Shown in pieces: positions 52,630 to 61,370 of a stretch of DNA of 64,000 nucleotides. The stretch lies in the NCBI RefSeq assembly GCF_014650695.1, contig NZ_BMVL01000007.1, forward strand, positions 350,810 to 414,809. Direction: 5' to 3'. The notes beneath the pieces are model-generated. The model was not told where the DNA came from. It saw only the letters and a list, made by a program, of their open reading frames with translations, and searched no databases. The stretch is from Streptomyces avidinii (GTDB taxonomy: Bacteria > Actinomycetota > Actinomycetes > Streptomycetales > Streptomycetaceae). Position 1 is the stretch's first letter. Each line of letters starts with the position of its first letter. A program made the position numbers and the translations under genes.

Positions 52630-52655
52630 GTGGCTTGACCCCGCATCCCGCCCCC

Positions 52656-54404
52656 TCACCCCCCGTACAACCCCGCGATCTCCGGGGCGTAGCGCTCCGC
52701 CACCACGCCCCGGCGGAGTTTCAGGGACGGCGTCAGTGTGCCCGCCTCCGGGGTGAAGTCCTCCGGGAGGATGTGGAAGGCGCGGATGCGGGACGGGCGG
52801 GAGACCGCCCGGTTGGCCTCCGTGACCGCCGCGTCGATGAGGGCGTGGACCGCCGGGTGCGTGGCGGGGGTGGGGCCCAGGTCGAGGGCCTCGCGGGTCG
52901 CCCAGTCCGTGACCTCCTGCGCGTCCAGCGTGATCAGGGCGACCGGATACGGCCGGCGGTCTCCGATCAGGACCGCGCGGGAGACGTAGCGCGAGCGCTG
53001 GACGGCGAACTCCACCTCCGTCGGGGTGATGTTCTTCCCGGCGGAGGTGATGATGAGCTCCTTCTTCCGGCCGGTGATGCGCAGGAAGCCGTCGGCGTCC
53101 AGCTCCCCCAGGTCACCGGTGTGCAGCCAGCCCTCCGGGTCCAGCGCCCCGGCCGTCGCCGCGGTGTTGGCGTGGTAGCCCGGGAACACCATCGGCCCGC
53201 GCGCCAGCACCTCCCCGTCCTGCGCGATCCGCACCTCGCAGTCCGCGATCGGGCGGCCCACCGTCCCGTGGCGCACCGCCTCCGGGTGGTTGAGGGAGAT
53301 GACGCCGCCCGACTCCGTCATCCCGTACCCCTCGTACACGCAGATCCCGCAGGCCCGCAGGAGGTCCAGGGTCGCCGGGGCGATCGGGGCGCCGCCGGTG
53401 AGCGCCCACCGGAGCCGGCCGCCGAAGGCGGCGCGGACCGGGGCGTACAGCGCCTTCTCGGCCGCCTCGTGCTCCGCCCGGAGTTCCTCCGGGAGGCGGC
53501 CGTCCGCCGCCAGCACCCCCACCCGCACCGCCGCCTCGAAGCGTTCGCGGCCGCCCTGCTGCGACTCCGCCAGCGAGAGCACCACCGAGTGCAGCTTCTC
53601 GAACAGCCGCGGCACCGATGGCAGATGGGTGGGGGCCACCTCCGCGAGCTCCGCCAGGACGTTCTCGATCCGGCCGCCGAAGTAGCACAGCTCCCCGCCC
53701 GCGATCAGGGTCGTGTACTGGATCAGCTGGGCCAGCATGTGCGCGAGCGGCAGGTACAGGTAGGTCGAGTCCCCCGGCCCGCCCTTGATCAGCGGGACGG
53801 TGGCGTCCTGGACGGCCCCCAGGTTCCCGTGGGTGAGGCGGCACCCCTTCGGCAGGCCCGTCGTGCCCGAGGTGTAGACGATCGACGCGTCCGCCCCGGG
53901 GGTCACGGCCGCCGCTCGGGCCAGCAGTTCGGACTCCGCCACCCCGCGAGGCGGTTCGGCCGGTTCGGCCGGTTCGGCCAGTTCGTCCATCAGCACCACC
54001 GCCCGCAGCGCGGGCAGTTTCGGCCGCAGGGCCTCGACGCGGGCCGCCTGCCGCCCGTCGTCGCAGACCACGACCACCGCCTCCGAGTCCGCGAGGACCC
54101 AGGCGACCTCCTCCTCCCCCGCCGTCGGATACACCGGTACGAGGACCGCGCCCGCCGCGAGCGCCCCGAAGTGCGTGTACGTCCACTGCGGCCGCGTCTC
54201 GGCCAGTACGGCGACCCGTTCCCCGGCCGCCACGCCCAGGCCGAGCAGCGCGCACCCGACGGCCCGCACCTGCGCGCCGAGTTCCCCGTACGTGCGGGAG
54301 AGCCACTCGCCGTCGGGTGACCGGAACCGCAGGGCGGGCTCCGGCCCGTACCGCTCCTCGGTCCACTGGGTGAACACCGCCAGTGTGCTCGGTCGACCGT
54401 CCAT
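52656..54404 (-). CDS. long-chain acyl-CoA ligase (AMP-forming)
   Basis: Activates fatty acids to acyl-CoA through acyl-AMP; 582 aa. ATP/AMP signature IVYTSGTTGLPKGCRLTHGN near 185-204, GGAPIAPATLDLLRACG near 345, YEGYGMTESGGVISLN near 370, the hinge region LHTGDLGELDADGFLRITGR near 430-450 with KKELIITSAGKN after it, and the C-terminal LTPSLKLRRG. ATG at 54404 is chosen because GGGAGGG lies seven bases upstream. A similar ligase is encoded at 57135. Divergent from an AraC regulator across direct repeats that could be its binding sites. Confidence 0.93.
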   Translation of the reverse strand: MDGRPSTLAVFTQWTEERYGPEPALRFRSPDGEWLSRTYGELGAQVRAVGCALLGLGVAAGERVAVLAETRPQWTYTHFGALAAGAVLVPVYPTAGEEEVAWVLADSEAVVVVCDDGRQAARVEALRPKLPALRAVVLMDELAEPAEPAEPPRGVAESELLARAAAVTPGADASIVYTSGTTGLPKGCRLTHGNLGAVQDATVPLIKGGPGDSTYLYLPLAHMLAQLIQYTTLIAGGELCYFGGRIENVLAELAEVAPTHLPSVPRLFEKLHSVVLSLAESQQGGRERFEAAVRVGVLAADGRLPEELRAEHEAAEKALYAPVRAAFGGRLRWALTGGAPIAPATLDLLRACGICVYEGYGMTESGGVISLNHPEAVRHGTVGRPIADCEVRIAQDGEVLARGPMVFPGYHANTAATAGALDPEGWLHTGDLGELDADGFLRITGRKKELIITSAGKNITPTEVEFAVQRSRYVSRAVLIGDRRPYPVALITLDAQEVTDWATREALDLGPTPATHPAVHALIDAAVTEANRAVSRPSRIRAFHILPEDFTPEAGTLTPSLKLRRGVVAERYAPEIAGLYGG

Positions 54405-54420
54405 CGCATGCCCTCCCGGG

Positions 54421-54470
54421 GGTTGGTGACCTGGTTGGTGACCTGGGTCGTGACCTGGGCCGGTGACCTC
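54421..54470. repeat. imperfect 12-13-bp direct repeats between ligase and AraC genes
   Basis: Four consecutive copies of G-G-x-x-G-GTGACCT (core GTGACC each time) lie 17-66 bp upstream of the ligase start codon, within the 198-bp divergent gap. AraC-family proteins bind direct repeats, so these could be sites for the neighbouring regulator. Confidence 0.65.
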
Positions 54471-54602
54471 CGCCCCCTCCGACGCTAGGCAGGCGGACCG
54501 CCGCCGCGGCATGACCGGAAGCGTCACCCCCACTGACCCCGGCGCTCATCCGTGCCTCCGCGTCCGTATCGCCCCGGGCCCCGGCGGGCTACCGTCGGAG
54601 CC

Positions 54603-55613
54603 ATGGGGAGGCGGACGATCACCGTGCACCATGTACGGGCCCTGCTCTCGGGGGCCCGCGGCAGCGGCATCGACACCGTGCCGCTGCTCCAGGAGGCGCA
54701 GATCCCGCCGCTGCTGCTGGGCGACGACCGGGCGCGGATCACGCCCGCGCAGTTCGCCCGGCTCTTCCGGGCGCTGTACCGGACCACGCAGGACGAGTTC
54801 CTCGCGCTGAGTCCGGTTCCGAGCCGCCCCGGCACCTTCGCGATGATGTGCCACGCCTCGCTCGGCTGCCGCGACCTGGGCGCGGCCACGGAGCGGGCCG
54901 CCGCCTTCTACGGACTCTTCCCCAGCGAGCCGGAGCTGGCGCTCGAAGTCGTCGGCGACGAGGCCCGGTTCACCGTGCGCAACGAGTTCGCCCGGGACGA
55001 GGACCGGTTCCTCACCGAGTGCGTGCTCGCCATCTGGCACCGGCTGAGCAGCTGGCTCGTGGGGCGGCGCATCCCGCTCGCGTACGCCGCCTTCCGCTAT
55101 CCCCCGCCGGCGCACCGGGAGGAGTACGAGACGCTCTTCGACTGTCCGGTTCGCTTCGGCGAGGACCGGACGGGTGCGGTCTTCGACGCGCACTGGCTGA
55201 CCGCACCGCTCGTACGGGACGAGCCCGCGCTCGACGCGATGCTCCGCCGCGCCCCCTTCGACCTGTTGTCCCGTCCGGAGTACGGCACCACGGTCGCGGA
55301 GCAGGTACGCCGCACCCTGACGCAGCGGCTGCGCACGTCGCCGCGGCTGCCCGCGCTCGGCGAGGTGGCGGCGCGCCTCGCGGTGTCGCCGGCGACGCTG
55401 CGCCGCCGGCTCCAGCAGGAGGGGACGTCCTTCCAGCAGTTGAAGGACCACGTGCGGCGGGACGCGGCGATCGCGGGCCTGGCGGAGAGCGGGGAGCCGA
55501 TCGCGGAACTCGCCGCGCGGCTGGGCTTCTCGGAGGACACGGCCTTCCACCGGGCCTTCCGCCGCTGGACGGGCACGACACCGGGGGCCTACCGGATCGC
55601 CTCGGGCGGCTGA
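54603..55613 (+). CDS. AraC-family regulator (OruR/ArgR-like)
   Basis: A 336-aa regulator. The N-terminal two thirds resemble the arabinose-binding-like domain of fatty-acid- or amino-acid-responsive AraC proteins (ITPAQFARLFRALYRTTQDE near 55-74, SLGCRDLGAATERAAAFYGLF near 86-106 in parts). The HTH_18 domain spans about 240-335: ALGEVAARLAVSPATLRRRL and the second helix pair ELAARLGFSEDTAFHRAFRR-W, ending TGTTPGAYR. ATG at 54603 follows CGGAG closely. It diverges from one acyl-CoA ligase and precedes a secreted lipase and a second ligase, so lipid or fatty-acid sensing is a reasonable inference. Confidence 0.9.
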   Translation: MGRRTITVHHVRALLSGARGSGIDTVPLLQEAQIPPLLLGDDRARITPAQFARLFRALYRTTQDEFLALSPVPSRPGTFAMMCHASLGCRDLGAATERAAAFYGLFPSEPELALEVVGDEARFTVRNEFARDEDRFLTECVLAIWHRLSSWLVGRRIPLAYAAFRYPPPAHREEYETLFDCPVRFGEDRTGAVFDAHWLTAPLVRDEPALDAMLRRAPFDLLSRPEYGTTVAEQVRRTLTQRLRTSPRLPALGEVAARLAVSPATLRRRLQQEGTSFQQLKDHVRRDAAIAGLAESGEPIAELAARLGFSEDTAFHRAFRRWTGTTPGAYRIASGG

Positions 55614-55652
55614 GGCCGGGCCCGTCCGCGGCCGGGGCGGACCGCGGCCCGG

Positions 55653-55720
55653 GCGCGTGCGAGGGCGGGGCCCGTGCAAGGGCGGGGCCCGTGCAAGGGC
55701 GGGGCGCGTGCGAGGGCGGG
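55653..55720. repeat. 17-bp tandem repeat, four copies in A-B-B-A order
   Basis: Units 55653-55669, 55670-55686, 55687-55703 and 55704-55720. Outer units have GCGCGTGCGAGGGCGGG, inner ones GCCCGTGCAAGGGCGGG. The array fills the gap between the AraC gene and the lipase leader. Confidence 0.9.
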
Positions 55721-55821
55721 TCAGGAAAGGTGAGCTGTGCGGTCAGCGACCTTCCTACCGGTCGGTCACTACCTTCACCTCACCTACCCCGCACGGAACG
55801 ATCCCCCTGGGAGAGCCGCCC

Positions 55822-56988
55822 ATGCGCTTCCGAAGCCACCGCACCCCTCTCGCCACCGTGACCGCCCTGGCCGCCGCCCTGACCGTCTCGGCCGCGGTCC
55901 CCACGGCGACCGCCTCCACCGCCGGCGCCGGCGCCCCGGGCGATGTCGTCAGCAGCGCCCCTTCCGCCTTCCACCCGCTGCCCGGCCAGCCCACCGGCAC
56001 CAAGGCCTGGAAGATCCACTACCGGTCCACCACCGCCGACGGGGCCCCGAACATCGTCTCCGGCACGGTCATCGTTCCGCAGGACGGCCGCACCGGGCCG
56101 CGCCCGCTGGTCACGTACGCCGTCGGCACGGTCGGGATGGGTGACTCCTGCGCGCCGAGCAACAACCTCCCCCACGGCACCGCCATGGAGGCCAACCTCA
56201 TTCAGCAGCTCACCCTGCGCGGCTGGGCCGTGGTCGTCACCGACTACGAGGGTCTCGGCACCCCGGGCGTCCACACCTACACCGTGGGCCCCTCCGCCGG
56301 GCACGCCGTCCTCGACGCCGCGCGCGCCGCCCAGCGGCTGCCCGAGGCGGGACTGTCCGCGAACGGCCCGGTGGGCATCATGGGCTACTCGCAGGGCGGC
56401 CAGGCCAGCAGCTGGGCCGCCGAACTGCAGGGTTCGTACGCCCCCGAGCTCCAGGTCAAGGGCACGGCGACCGGCGGGGTCCCCGGGGACCTGCTGAAGG
56501 TGGCCGAGTTCAACAACGGCTCCTACGGGTCCGGACTCATTTTCATGGCGGCCGCCGGGCAGGACGCGGCCTTCCCCGAGCTGAAACTGGACTCCTACCT
56601 CAACCCGCCGGGCAGGGCGCTGGTCGCCGGGATGAAGGAGAACTGCGTCGCGATCGACTCGATCGCCGGGTCCTTCAAGCGGATCTCCGACCTCACCACG
56701 CGCGACCCGCTCGCCCAGCCGGACTGGCGGGCCCGGCTGAACCGGAGCCGGCTCGGCGGCACCGCCCCGGCCGCGCCCGTGTACCAATACCACGCGCTCG
56801 CCGACGAGCTGATCCCGTACGGGGTGGGCCGCCGGCTGCGCTCCGACTGGTGCGCGCGGGGTGCGAACGTCGAGTTCGACACCGTGTGGGTCGGTGAGCA
56901 CGTCAGCGGCGTGATCACGCACTCCCCGGCGGCCGGGAACTGGCTGGCGGACCGCTTCGCCGGGCGCCCGACCCACGCCAACTGCTGA
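55822..56988 (+). CDS. secreted lipase (LIP/secretory lipase family)
   Basis: Extracellular ester/triacylglycerol hydrolase, 388 aa. Signal peptide about 1-32 (basic start, hydrophobic TVTALAAALTVSAA). Alpha/beta-hydrolase core with Ser190 in GIMGYSQGGQASS, the Asp in HALADELIPYG near 335 and the His in VGEHVSGVITHSP near 362, the triad of the secretory-lipase family. Two Cys near 110 and 267 and a pair near the end may form disulfides. ATG with GGGAGA upstream. ACCGGTCGGT, a short palindrome at 55757-55766, lies in the leader and could be an operator. Release of fatty acids would feed the flanking acyl-CoA ligases. Confidence 0.92.
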   Translation: MRFRSHRTPLATVTALAAALTVSAAVPTATASTAGAGAPGDVVSSAPSAFHPLPGQPTGTKAWKIHYRSTTADGAPNIVSGTVIVPQDGRTGPRPLVTYAVGTVGMGDSCAPSNNLPHGTAMEANLIQQLTLRGWAVVVTDYEGLGTPGVHTYTVGPSAGHAVLDAARAAQRLPEAGLSANGPVGIMGYSQGGQASSWAAELQGSYAPELQVKGTATGGVPGDLLKVAEFNNGSYGSGLIFMAAAGQDAAFPELKLDSYLNPPGRALVAGMKENCVAIDSIAGSFKRISDLTTRDPLAQPDWRARLNRSRLGGTAPAAPVYQYHALADELIPYGVGRRLRSDWCARGANVEFDTVWVGEHVSGVITHSPAAGNWLADRFAGRPTHANC

Positions 56989-56996
56989 CCCGATGC

Positions 56997-57023
56997 GCCC
57001 CGTCGGGCACCTCCCGGCGGGGC
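56997..57023 (+). terminator. hairpin terminator after the lipase gene
   Basis: GCCCCGTCGGG pairs with CCCGGCGGGGC (11 bp, one G-T) around CACCT, starting 9 bp after the stop. Confidence 0.75.
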
Positions 57024-57134
57024 AGGACCGGCTCCCGGACGACAGCCGCCCGCGGAGGAGGAACTCGTCGGCGTACTCCCGTACGCCGACCGGGCCGGGC
57101 GGTGCATGCGCTCGCCCGTGGCGGTCCGCGCGCG

Positions 57135-59036
57135 TCAGGGCTCGCGCGGACCGCGGTAGAGCTCCCGGATGCGGTCGGCGTAGTCGCGGGTGATCGCGCC
57201 GCGTCGGAGCTTCAGCGACGGGGTCAGGTGGCCGCGGGCCTCGGTGAAGTCGACCGGCAGGACGGCGAAGCGGCGGATCGACTCGGCCCGCGAGACCAGC
57301 CGGTTCGCCTCGTCCACCGCACGCTGGAGGTCGGCCCGCAGTTCCTCGTCCCGGACCAGCTCGCGGATCGGCACGTTCTGCTTCTTGTGCATCTGGCGCC
57401 AGTGGTGGAGACCGTCCGGTTCCAGGGTGATCAGTGCGGTGATGTACGGCCGGTTGTCGCCGACGACCATGCACTGGCCGACCAGCGGATGGGCCCGCAG
57501 CCAGTCCTCCAGCGGTGCGGGGGCCACGTTCTTGCCGCCGGAGGTGATGATCAGGTCCTTCTTGCGGCCGGTGATGGTGAGGTACCCGTCGGCGTCGAGC
57601 TCGCCGATGTCGCCGGTGGCCAGCCAGCTCCCGTACGGGGCGGCCTGCGCCGCGTTCCAGTAGCCGGCGAAGACGTGGCCGCCGCCCAGCAGCACCTCCC
57701 CGTCGTCCGCGATGCGTACGGCCGTGCCCGGCAGCGGCCAGCCGACGGTGCCGAGGCGGGGGCGCTGCGGCGGGGTCACGGTGCTCGCGCCGGTGGTCTC
57801 CGTCAGCCCGTAGCCCTCGAAGACCTCGACGCCCGCGCCGGTGTAGAAGGCGGCGAGCCGCCGGCCCAGCGGCGATCCGCCGCTCAGGACGTAGCGGACG
57901 CGGCCCCCGAGCGCGGCCCGGATCCGCCGGTAGACGAGCGGGTCGTACACGGACCGGGCGAGCCGCAGTCCGAGGCCGGGGGCCTTGCCCTCGGCGACCT
58001 CGCCGAAGCGCTGCGCGATGCGGGCGGCCCGGTCGAAGGAGGAGGCCCGGCCCATCTTCTCCGCGGTGGCGCGGGCGGTGTTGTAGACCTTCTCCAGTAC
58101 GTACGGGATGGCCAGCAGGAAGGTGGGCCGGAAGCCGGCGAGGTCGGCGAGCAGGTCCTCGGTGCTGATGCTGGGCGCGTGCCCCAGCTTGACGCGGGCC
58201 CGCATGCAGCCGACGGCCACCATCCGCCCGAAGACATGGCTGAGCGGCAGGAACAGCAGGGTGGAGGCCGGGTCCTTGCTGACGGACCTGAAGACGGGGT
58301 GCAGCAGCTCCACCGCGTTGTCCACCTGGGCGTAGAAGTTGCCGTGGGTGATCACGCATCCCTTGGGCTGCCCGGTGGTGCCGGAGGTGTAGATGAGGGT
58401 CGCGACGGAGTCCGGCGTACGGGCGACCCGGCGGTTGTGCACCACCGCGTCCGGGATGCGTTCCCCGGCCTTGACCAGCCGGGCCACCGCACCGGTGTCG
58501 AGTTCCCACAGGTGCGTCAGCCAGGGCAGGTTGCCGCGCTGGGCGCTGATGAGCCGGGCCTGCGCGGTGTCCTCGACGGCGCAGGCCACGGCCCCGGAGT
58601 CCTGGATGATCCAGCGCGCCTGGAGGGCGGAGGAGGTCGGGTAGATCGGTACGGTGACCAGCCCGGCGGCCCATCCGGCGAAGTCGAGCAGGGTCCACTC
58701 GTAGGTGGTCCGGGCCATGATGGCGAGGCGGTCGCCCTCGCGGAGCCCTTCGGCGATCAGGCCCTTGGCCACGGCGAGCACCTGGGCCGCGAACTCCGCG
58801 GCCGAGACGTCGTGCCAGACGCCCTCGCGGTCCTTGCGGGCGAGCACCGCCTCCCCGGGGGCCTCCCAGGCGTTCTGGAACGGCAGGTCCCCGAGGGACC
58901 CCCGGTCCGGCGGGGCCACGAGCGCGGGCACCCGCACTTCCCGGACCACCCCGCCGATCACGGTCTTGACGGGTTCTACCGGTCCCACTGGTCCCACCGG
59001 TCCCACGGGACCGACCGGCTTCAGCTCGGCTTCCAC
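57135..59036 (-). CDS. long-chain acyl-CoA ligase (AMP-forming), second copy
   Basis: A 633-aa FadD15-like ligase. TLIYTSGTTGQPKGCVITHG near 205-224 binds ATP, GGSPLGRRLAAFYTGAGVEV near 395, FEGYGLTETTGAST near 416, LATGDIGELDADGYLTITGR near 485 and KKDLIITSGGKN near 505 are the other core motifs, LTPSLKLRRG closes the protein. The N-terminus (VEAELKPVGPVGPVGPVGPV) is a GPV repeat encoded by 9-bp DNA repeats at about 58972-59016, absent from the copy at 52656. GTG at 59036 is chosen because GAGGAGAG lies upstream. Probably processes fatty acids released by the lipase next door. Confidence 0.93.
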   Translation of the reverse strand: MEAELKPVGPVGPVGPVGPVEPVKTVIGGVVREVRVPALVAPPDRGSLGDLPFQNAWEAPGEAVLARKDREGVWHDVSAAEFAAQVLAVAKGLIAEGLREGDRLAIMARTTYEWTLLDFAGWAAGLVTVPIYPTSSALQARWIIQDSGAVACAVEDTAQARLISAQRGNLPWLTHLWELDTGAVARLVKAGERIPDAVVHNRRVARTPDSVATLIYTSGTTGQPKGCVITHGNFYAQVDNAVELLHPVFRSVSKDPASTLLFLPLSHVFGRMVAVGCMRARVKLGHAPSISTEDLLADLAGFRPTFLLAIPYVLEKVYNTARATAEKMGRASSFDRAARIAQRFGEVAEGKAPGLGLRLARSVYDPLVYRRIRAALGGRVRYVLSGGSPLGRRLAAFYTGAGVEVFEGYGLTETTGASTVTPPQRPRLGTVGWPLPGTAVRIADDGEVLLGGGHVFAGYWNAAQAAPYGSWLATGDIGELDADGYLTITGRKKDLIITSGGKNVAPAPLEDWLRAHPLVGQCMVVGDNRPYITALITLEPDGLHHWRQMHKKQNVPIRELVRDEELRADLQRAVDEANRLVSRAESIRRFAVLPVDFTEARGHLTPSLKLRRGAITRDYADRIRELYRGPREP

Positions 59037-59598
59037 GGCGTACTCTCCTCGGCTCGGCACGAGCGTTACCGCCGGTAATCTACGGAGGGGTAACCGGCCC
59101 GACCAGCCCCTGGACCCGTTCTTCACGGACGCTCCACGCCACCGCCCCACACCCCGGAGGCGAGGTCGGTCCGCACGCCGTCACGGAAGTCCCGGTCGCC
59201 CGCCGCCTCGGCGAGCCGGTCGGCCGGCCGACGACGGCCCACCCGACCGACCGGCGCCGGGCGTTGGCGGCCGACCCGCCGGCGCGCACCGAAGCCGCCG
59301 TGGAGTCGATCGCCCGTCAGGTCGGCCACGGCAGTGCGCCCGGCCCGTGCGCGGCCTTCACACCATGTGCACGGACCGCTCCGGGCAGCGCCGCGCGACG
59401 GCCGCCGCCGCCCGGACCCCCGAAGGGTGTCGGACCCGCCAGGTAGCGTGGGGCCGCACGACAACGTCGGCAGGCAGTGCGTCGGGGCACGGCAACCGCC
59501 GCCCGCGGAAGGCGTCCGGGACCACGCCGGATGCGGAGCGGCCGCGTGCCGCCCGGCTGTTGTCGCGTCCCACCCTCTGAGCAAGGAGCTCCACCAGC
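59037..59598. other. 562-bp gap without supported gene
   Basis: Between the second ligase (minus strand) and the DUF4190 gene (plus strand). No reading frame here has a domain or a good start. It must contain two divergent promoters; none is clear by eye. AAGGAG at 59583-59588 is the ribosome-binding site of the following gene. Confidence 0.6.
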
Positions 59599-60399
59599 AT
59601 GTCCATACCGCCGCAGCCGCCGTCCTCCCCCGGCCCGTACTCGCAGCCGGGAGGGTACGGATACCCGGGGCAGCCGGGGCAGCCGGGCCAGCCCGGGCCG
59701 TACGTCGGCGGCCCGCAGCCGGGTTGGTACGCACCGCAGCCGCAGAAGACCAACGCCCTGGCCATCGTGGCGTTCGTGATGTCGCTCGCCTGCGCGCTGC
59801 CCCTGGTCCCGCTGATCCTCGGCATCATCGCCCTCTCCCAGATCCGCACGCGCGGCGAGAAGGGCAAGGGGCTCGCCGTCGCGGCGATCGTCATCCACGG
59901 CGTGACCATCGCCTTCTACGGGATCTTCGTGGTCCTCGGCCTCACCGGAGCGCTGGACGACACCCCGCCGAAGCGCGACAGCAGCGGCGAGGTCACCGAA
60001 CCGGTCTCCGGCGGCGTGAACGACGTCCGCGAGGGGGACTGCTTCAACACCACCGACGACCTGAAGGACTACCACGACAAGGACGGCGGCCAGGCCGCCC
60101 TCTCGGTGCGCATCGTGCCGTGCGACCAGCCGCACAAGGGTGAGACGTTCGCCGTCGTCAAGCTGGACGACGGCGCGTACCCGGGCACGGAGAAGATCGT
60201 CGCCATCGCCGAGGAGAAGTGCGGGGGACCGGCGTTCACCGCGTACGTGGGCGCCGAGGTGAATCCCCCCGGGAAGCTGGAGATCTACTACTACTACCCC
60301 CAGGCCACCACCTGGATCCGCGGCGACCGCGAAATCAGCTGCTTCGTGGGCGATCCCAACGGTCCCACCACCGGCTCGATCCGCGTCGCCGGTTCCTGA
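59599..60399 (+). CDS. DUF4190/septum-formation-type membrane protein
   Basis: A 266-aa protein typical of Streptomyces. A Pro/Gly/Gln/Tyr-rich cytoplasmic head (about 1-48, repeats of PGQP), a DUF4190 hairpin of two membrane helices (NALAIVAFVMSLACALPLVP and AIVIHGVTIAFYGIFVVLGL, about 51-115) with the conserved loop GIIALSQIRTRGEKGKGLA between them, and an external domain (about 140-266) like the septum-formation family: VREGDCFNTTDDL, VPCDQPHKGETFAVV, EEKCGGPAF, ISCFVGDPNG. Four Cys could make two disulfides. ATG with AAGGAG ten bases upstream. Function is not established. Only 20 bp separate it from the convergent gene. Confidence 0.88.
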   Translation: MSIPPQPPSSPGPYSQPGGYGYPGQPGQPGQPGPYVGGPQPGWYAPQPQKTNALAIVAFVMSLACALPLVPLILGIIALSQIRTRGEKGKGLAVAAIVIHGVTIAFYGIFVVLGLTGALDDTPPKRDSSGEVTEPVSGGVNDVREGDCFNTTDDLKDYHDKDGGQAALSVRIVPCDQPHKGETFAVVKLDDGAYPGTEKIVAIAEEKCGGPAFTAYVGAEVNPPGKLEIYYYYPQATTWIRGDREISCFVGDPNGPTTGSIRVAGS

Positions 60400-60419
60400 G
60401 CCACGGCCCGCGGCGGTCG

Positions 60420-61370
60420 TCAGGCCGCGGCGGCCCCGCCCTCGGCGGGCGGACAGTGGCGGCAGCGTCCCGGTTTCGGGGCGCGGAAGGCGCGATCGCA
60501 GCCGCCGCAGTTCTGGAGCGGGTCGGGTGGCCTCATGTCCCGGGCCTCCGGGCCCGGCGGGGCCGGGGGCAGGTGCGGCGGGATCAGCTCGGCCAGCCGG
60601 TACGCGAGTACGGACGCGGGGCGCCGCATCTGCTCGGGGAGGCCTGCGCACAGGGCCCGCGCGACCATCTCCGGGGCGATCCCGCGCTCCAGCCAGGCCG
60701 ATACGCCCGGCGCGAGCCACCGTACGTCGCGCTCGCCCAGCAGCAGCCGCGGGTCGCGCCGCCGCAGGCCGGCGAGCAGGTCGACCGCACCGGGGTGCAG
60801 GCGCTGATCCTCCGGCGGAGCAGGGATTTCCGGCGCGGGGGCGGGCACGGCTTCCTGCGCGGGAGCGGCAGCGGGCGCGGGCACGGGTGCGGGCGCGGGC
60901 GCGGAGACCTCCTGGGGCTGCGGCCCCGGCTCCGGCACCACCACCGGCTCCGGTACGGGTGCCCGGTCCGGCGGCCCGGGCGGCTCCGGCGGCCCGCCCG
61001 GGGTGGCTCCCGGCATGTTGTACGAGTACGTCCGGGTCACGACCCGGCCGGTCGCCGGCCGCTCGCGCCGCCGCTCCAGGAAGCCGTGCTTCTCCAACTC
61101 CCGCAGGGCGGTGGCGATCCGGATCTCGCCCTCCGGGAACCGCGCGGCGAGCGCCTTGACGCTCACCGGCGCCCCTTCGGGCAGCGACTGGATGTGCACC
61201 GCGACGCCGATCGCCGTCGCCGACAACCGGCCGTGCTGGGCGAGGTGGTTGGCGACCACGGTGTAGTGACGGGCGAGCCGCACGTTGACGTGGATGACAC
61301 CGGTTCGGGGGGTCCCGCAGGGAACTCGGGGCGAGGCGCAGACGGGCGCGGTAGGGTGCTCAAAAGCCAT
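60420..61370 (-). CDS. winged-helix DNA-binding protein with C-terminal zinc-ribbon-like Cys
   Basis: A 316-aa protein. Residues about 30-110 form a winged helix (NVRLARHYTVVANHLAQHGR, LSATAIGVAVHIQSL, ALRELEKHGFLERRRE), resembling the helix-turn-helix proteins found in many Streptomyces next to replication- or mobility-linked genes, but without a clear partner here. A long Pro/Ala/Glu linker (about 115-190), a helical segment (about 190-270) and a CGGCDRAF...CRHC tetra-Cys end (CxxC twice) follow. ATG at 61370 lies in one of two copies of AGCCATGGGGAAGG; no classical ribosome-binding site precedes it. GTG at the NVRL segment is an alternative. Confidence 0.8.
   Translation of the reverse strand: MAFEHPTAPVCASPRVPCGTPRTGVIHVNVRLARHYTVVANHLAQHGRLSATAIGVAVHIQSLPEGAPVSVKALAARFPEGEIRIATALRELEKHGFLERRRERPATGRVVTRTYSYNMPGATPGGPPEPPGPPDRAPVPEPVVVPEPGPQPQEVSAPAPAPVPAPAAAPAQEAVPAPAPEIPAPPEDQRLHPGAVDLLAGLRRRDPRLLLGERDVRWLAPGVSAWLERGIAPEMVARALCAGLPEQMRRPASVLAYRLAELIPPHLPPAPPGPEARDMRPPDPLQNCGGCDRAFRAPKPGRCRHCPPAEGGAAAA

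Noticed and set aside
50469..54320. 1283-codon open frame on the plus strand across the transglycosylase and ligase genes
   Set aside because: It crosses two real minus-strand genes and their terminator, and reads as Arg/Gly/Val-rich filler.
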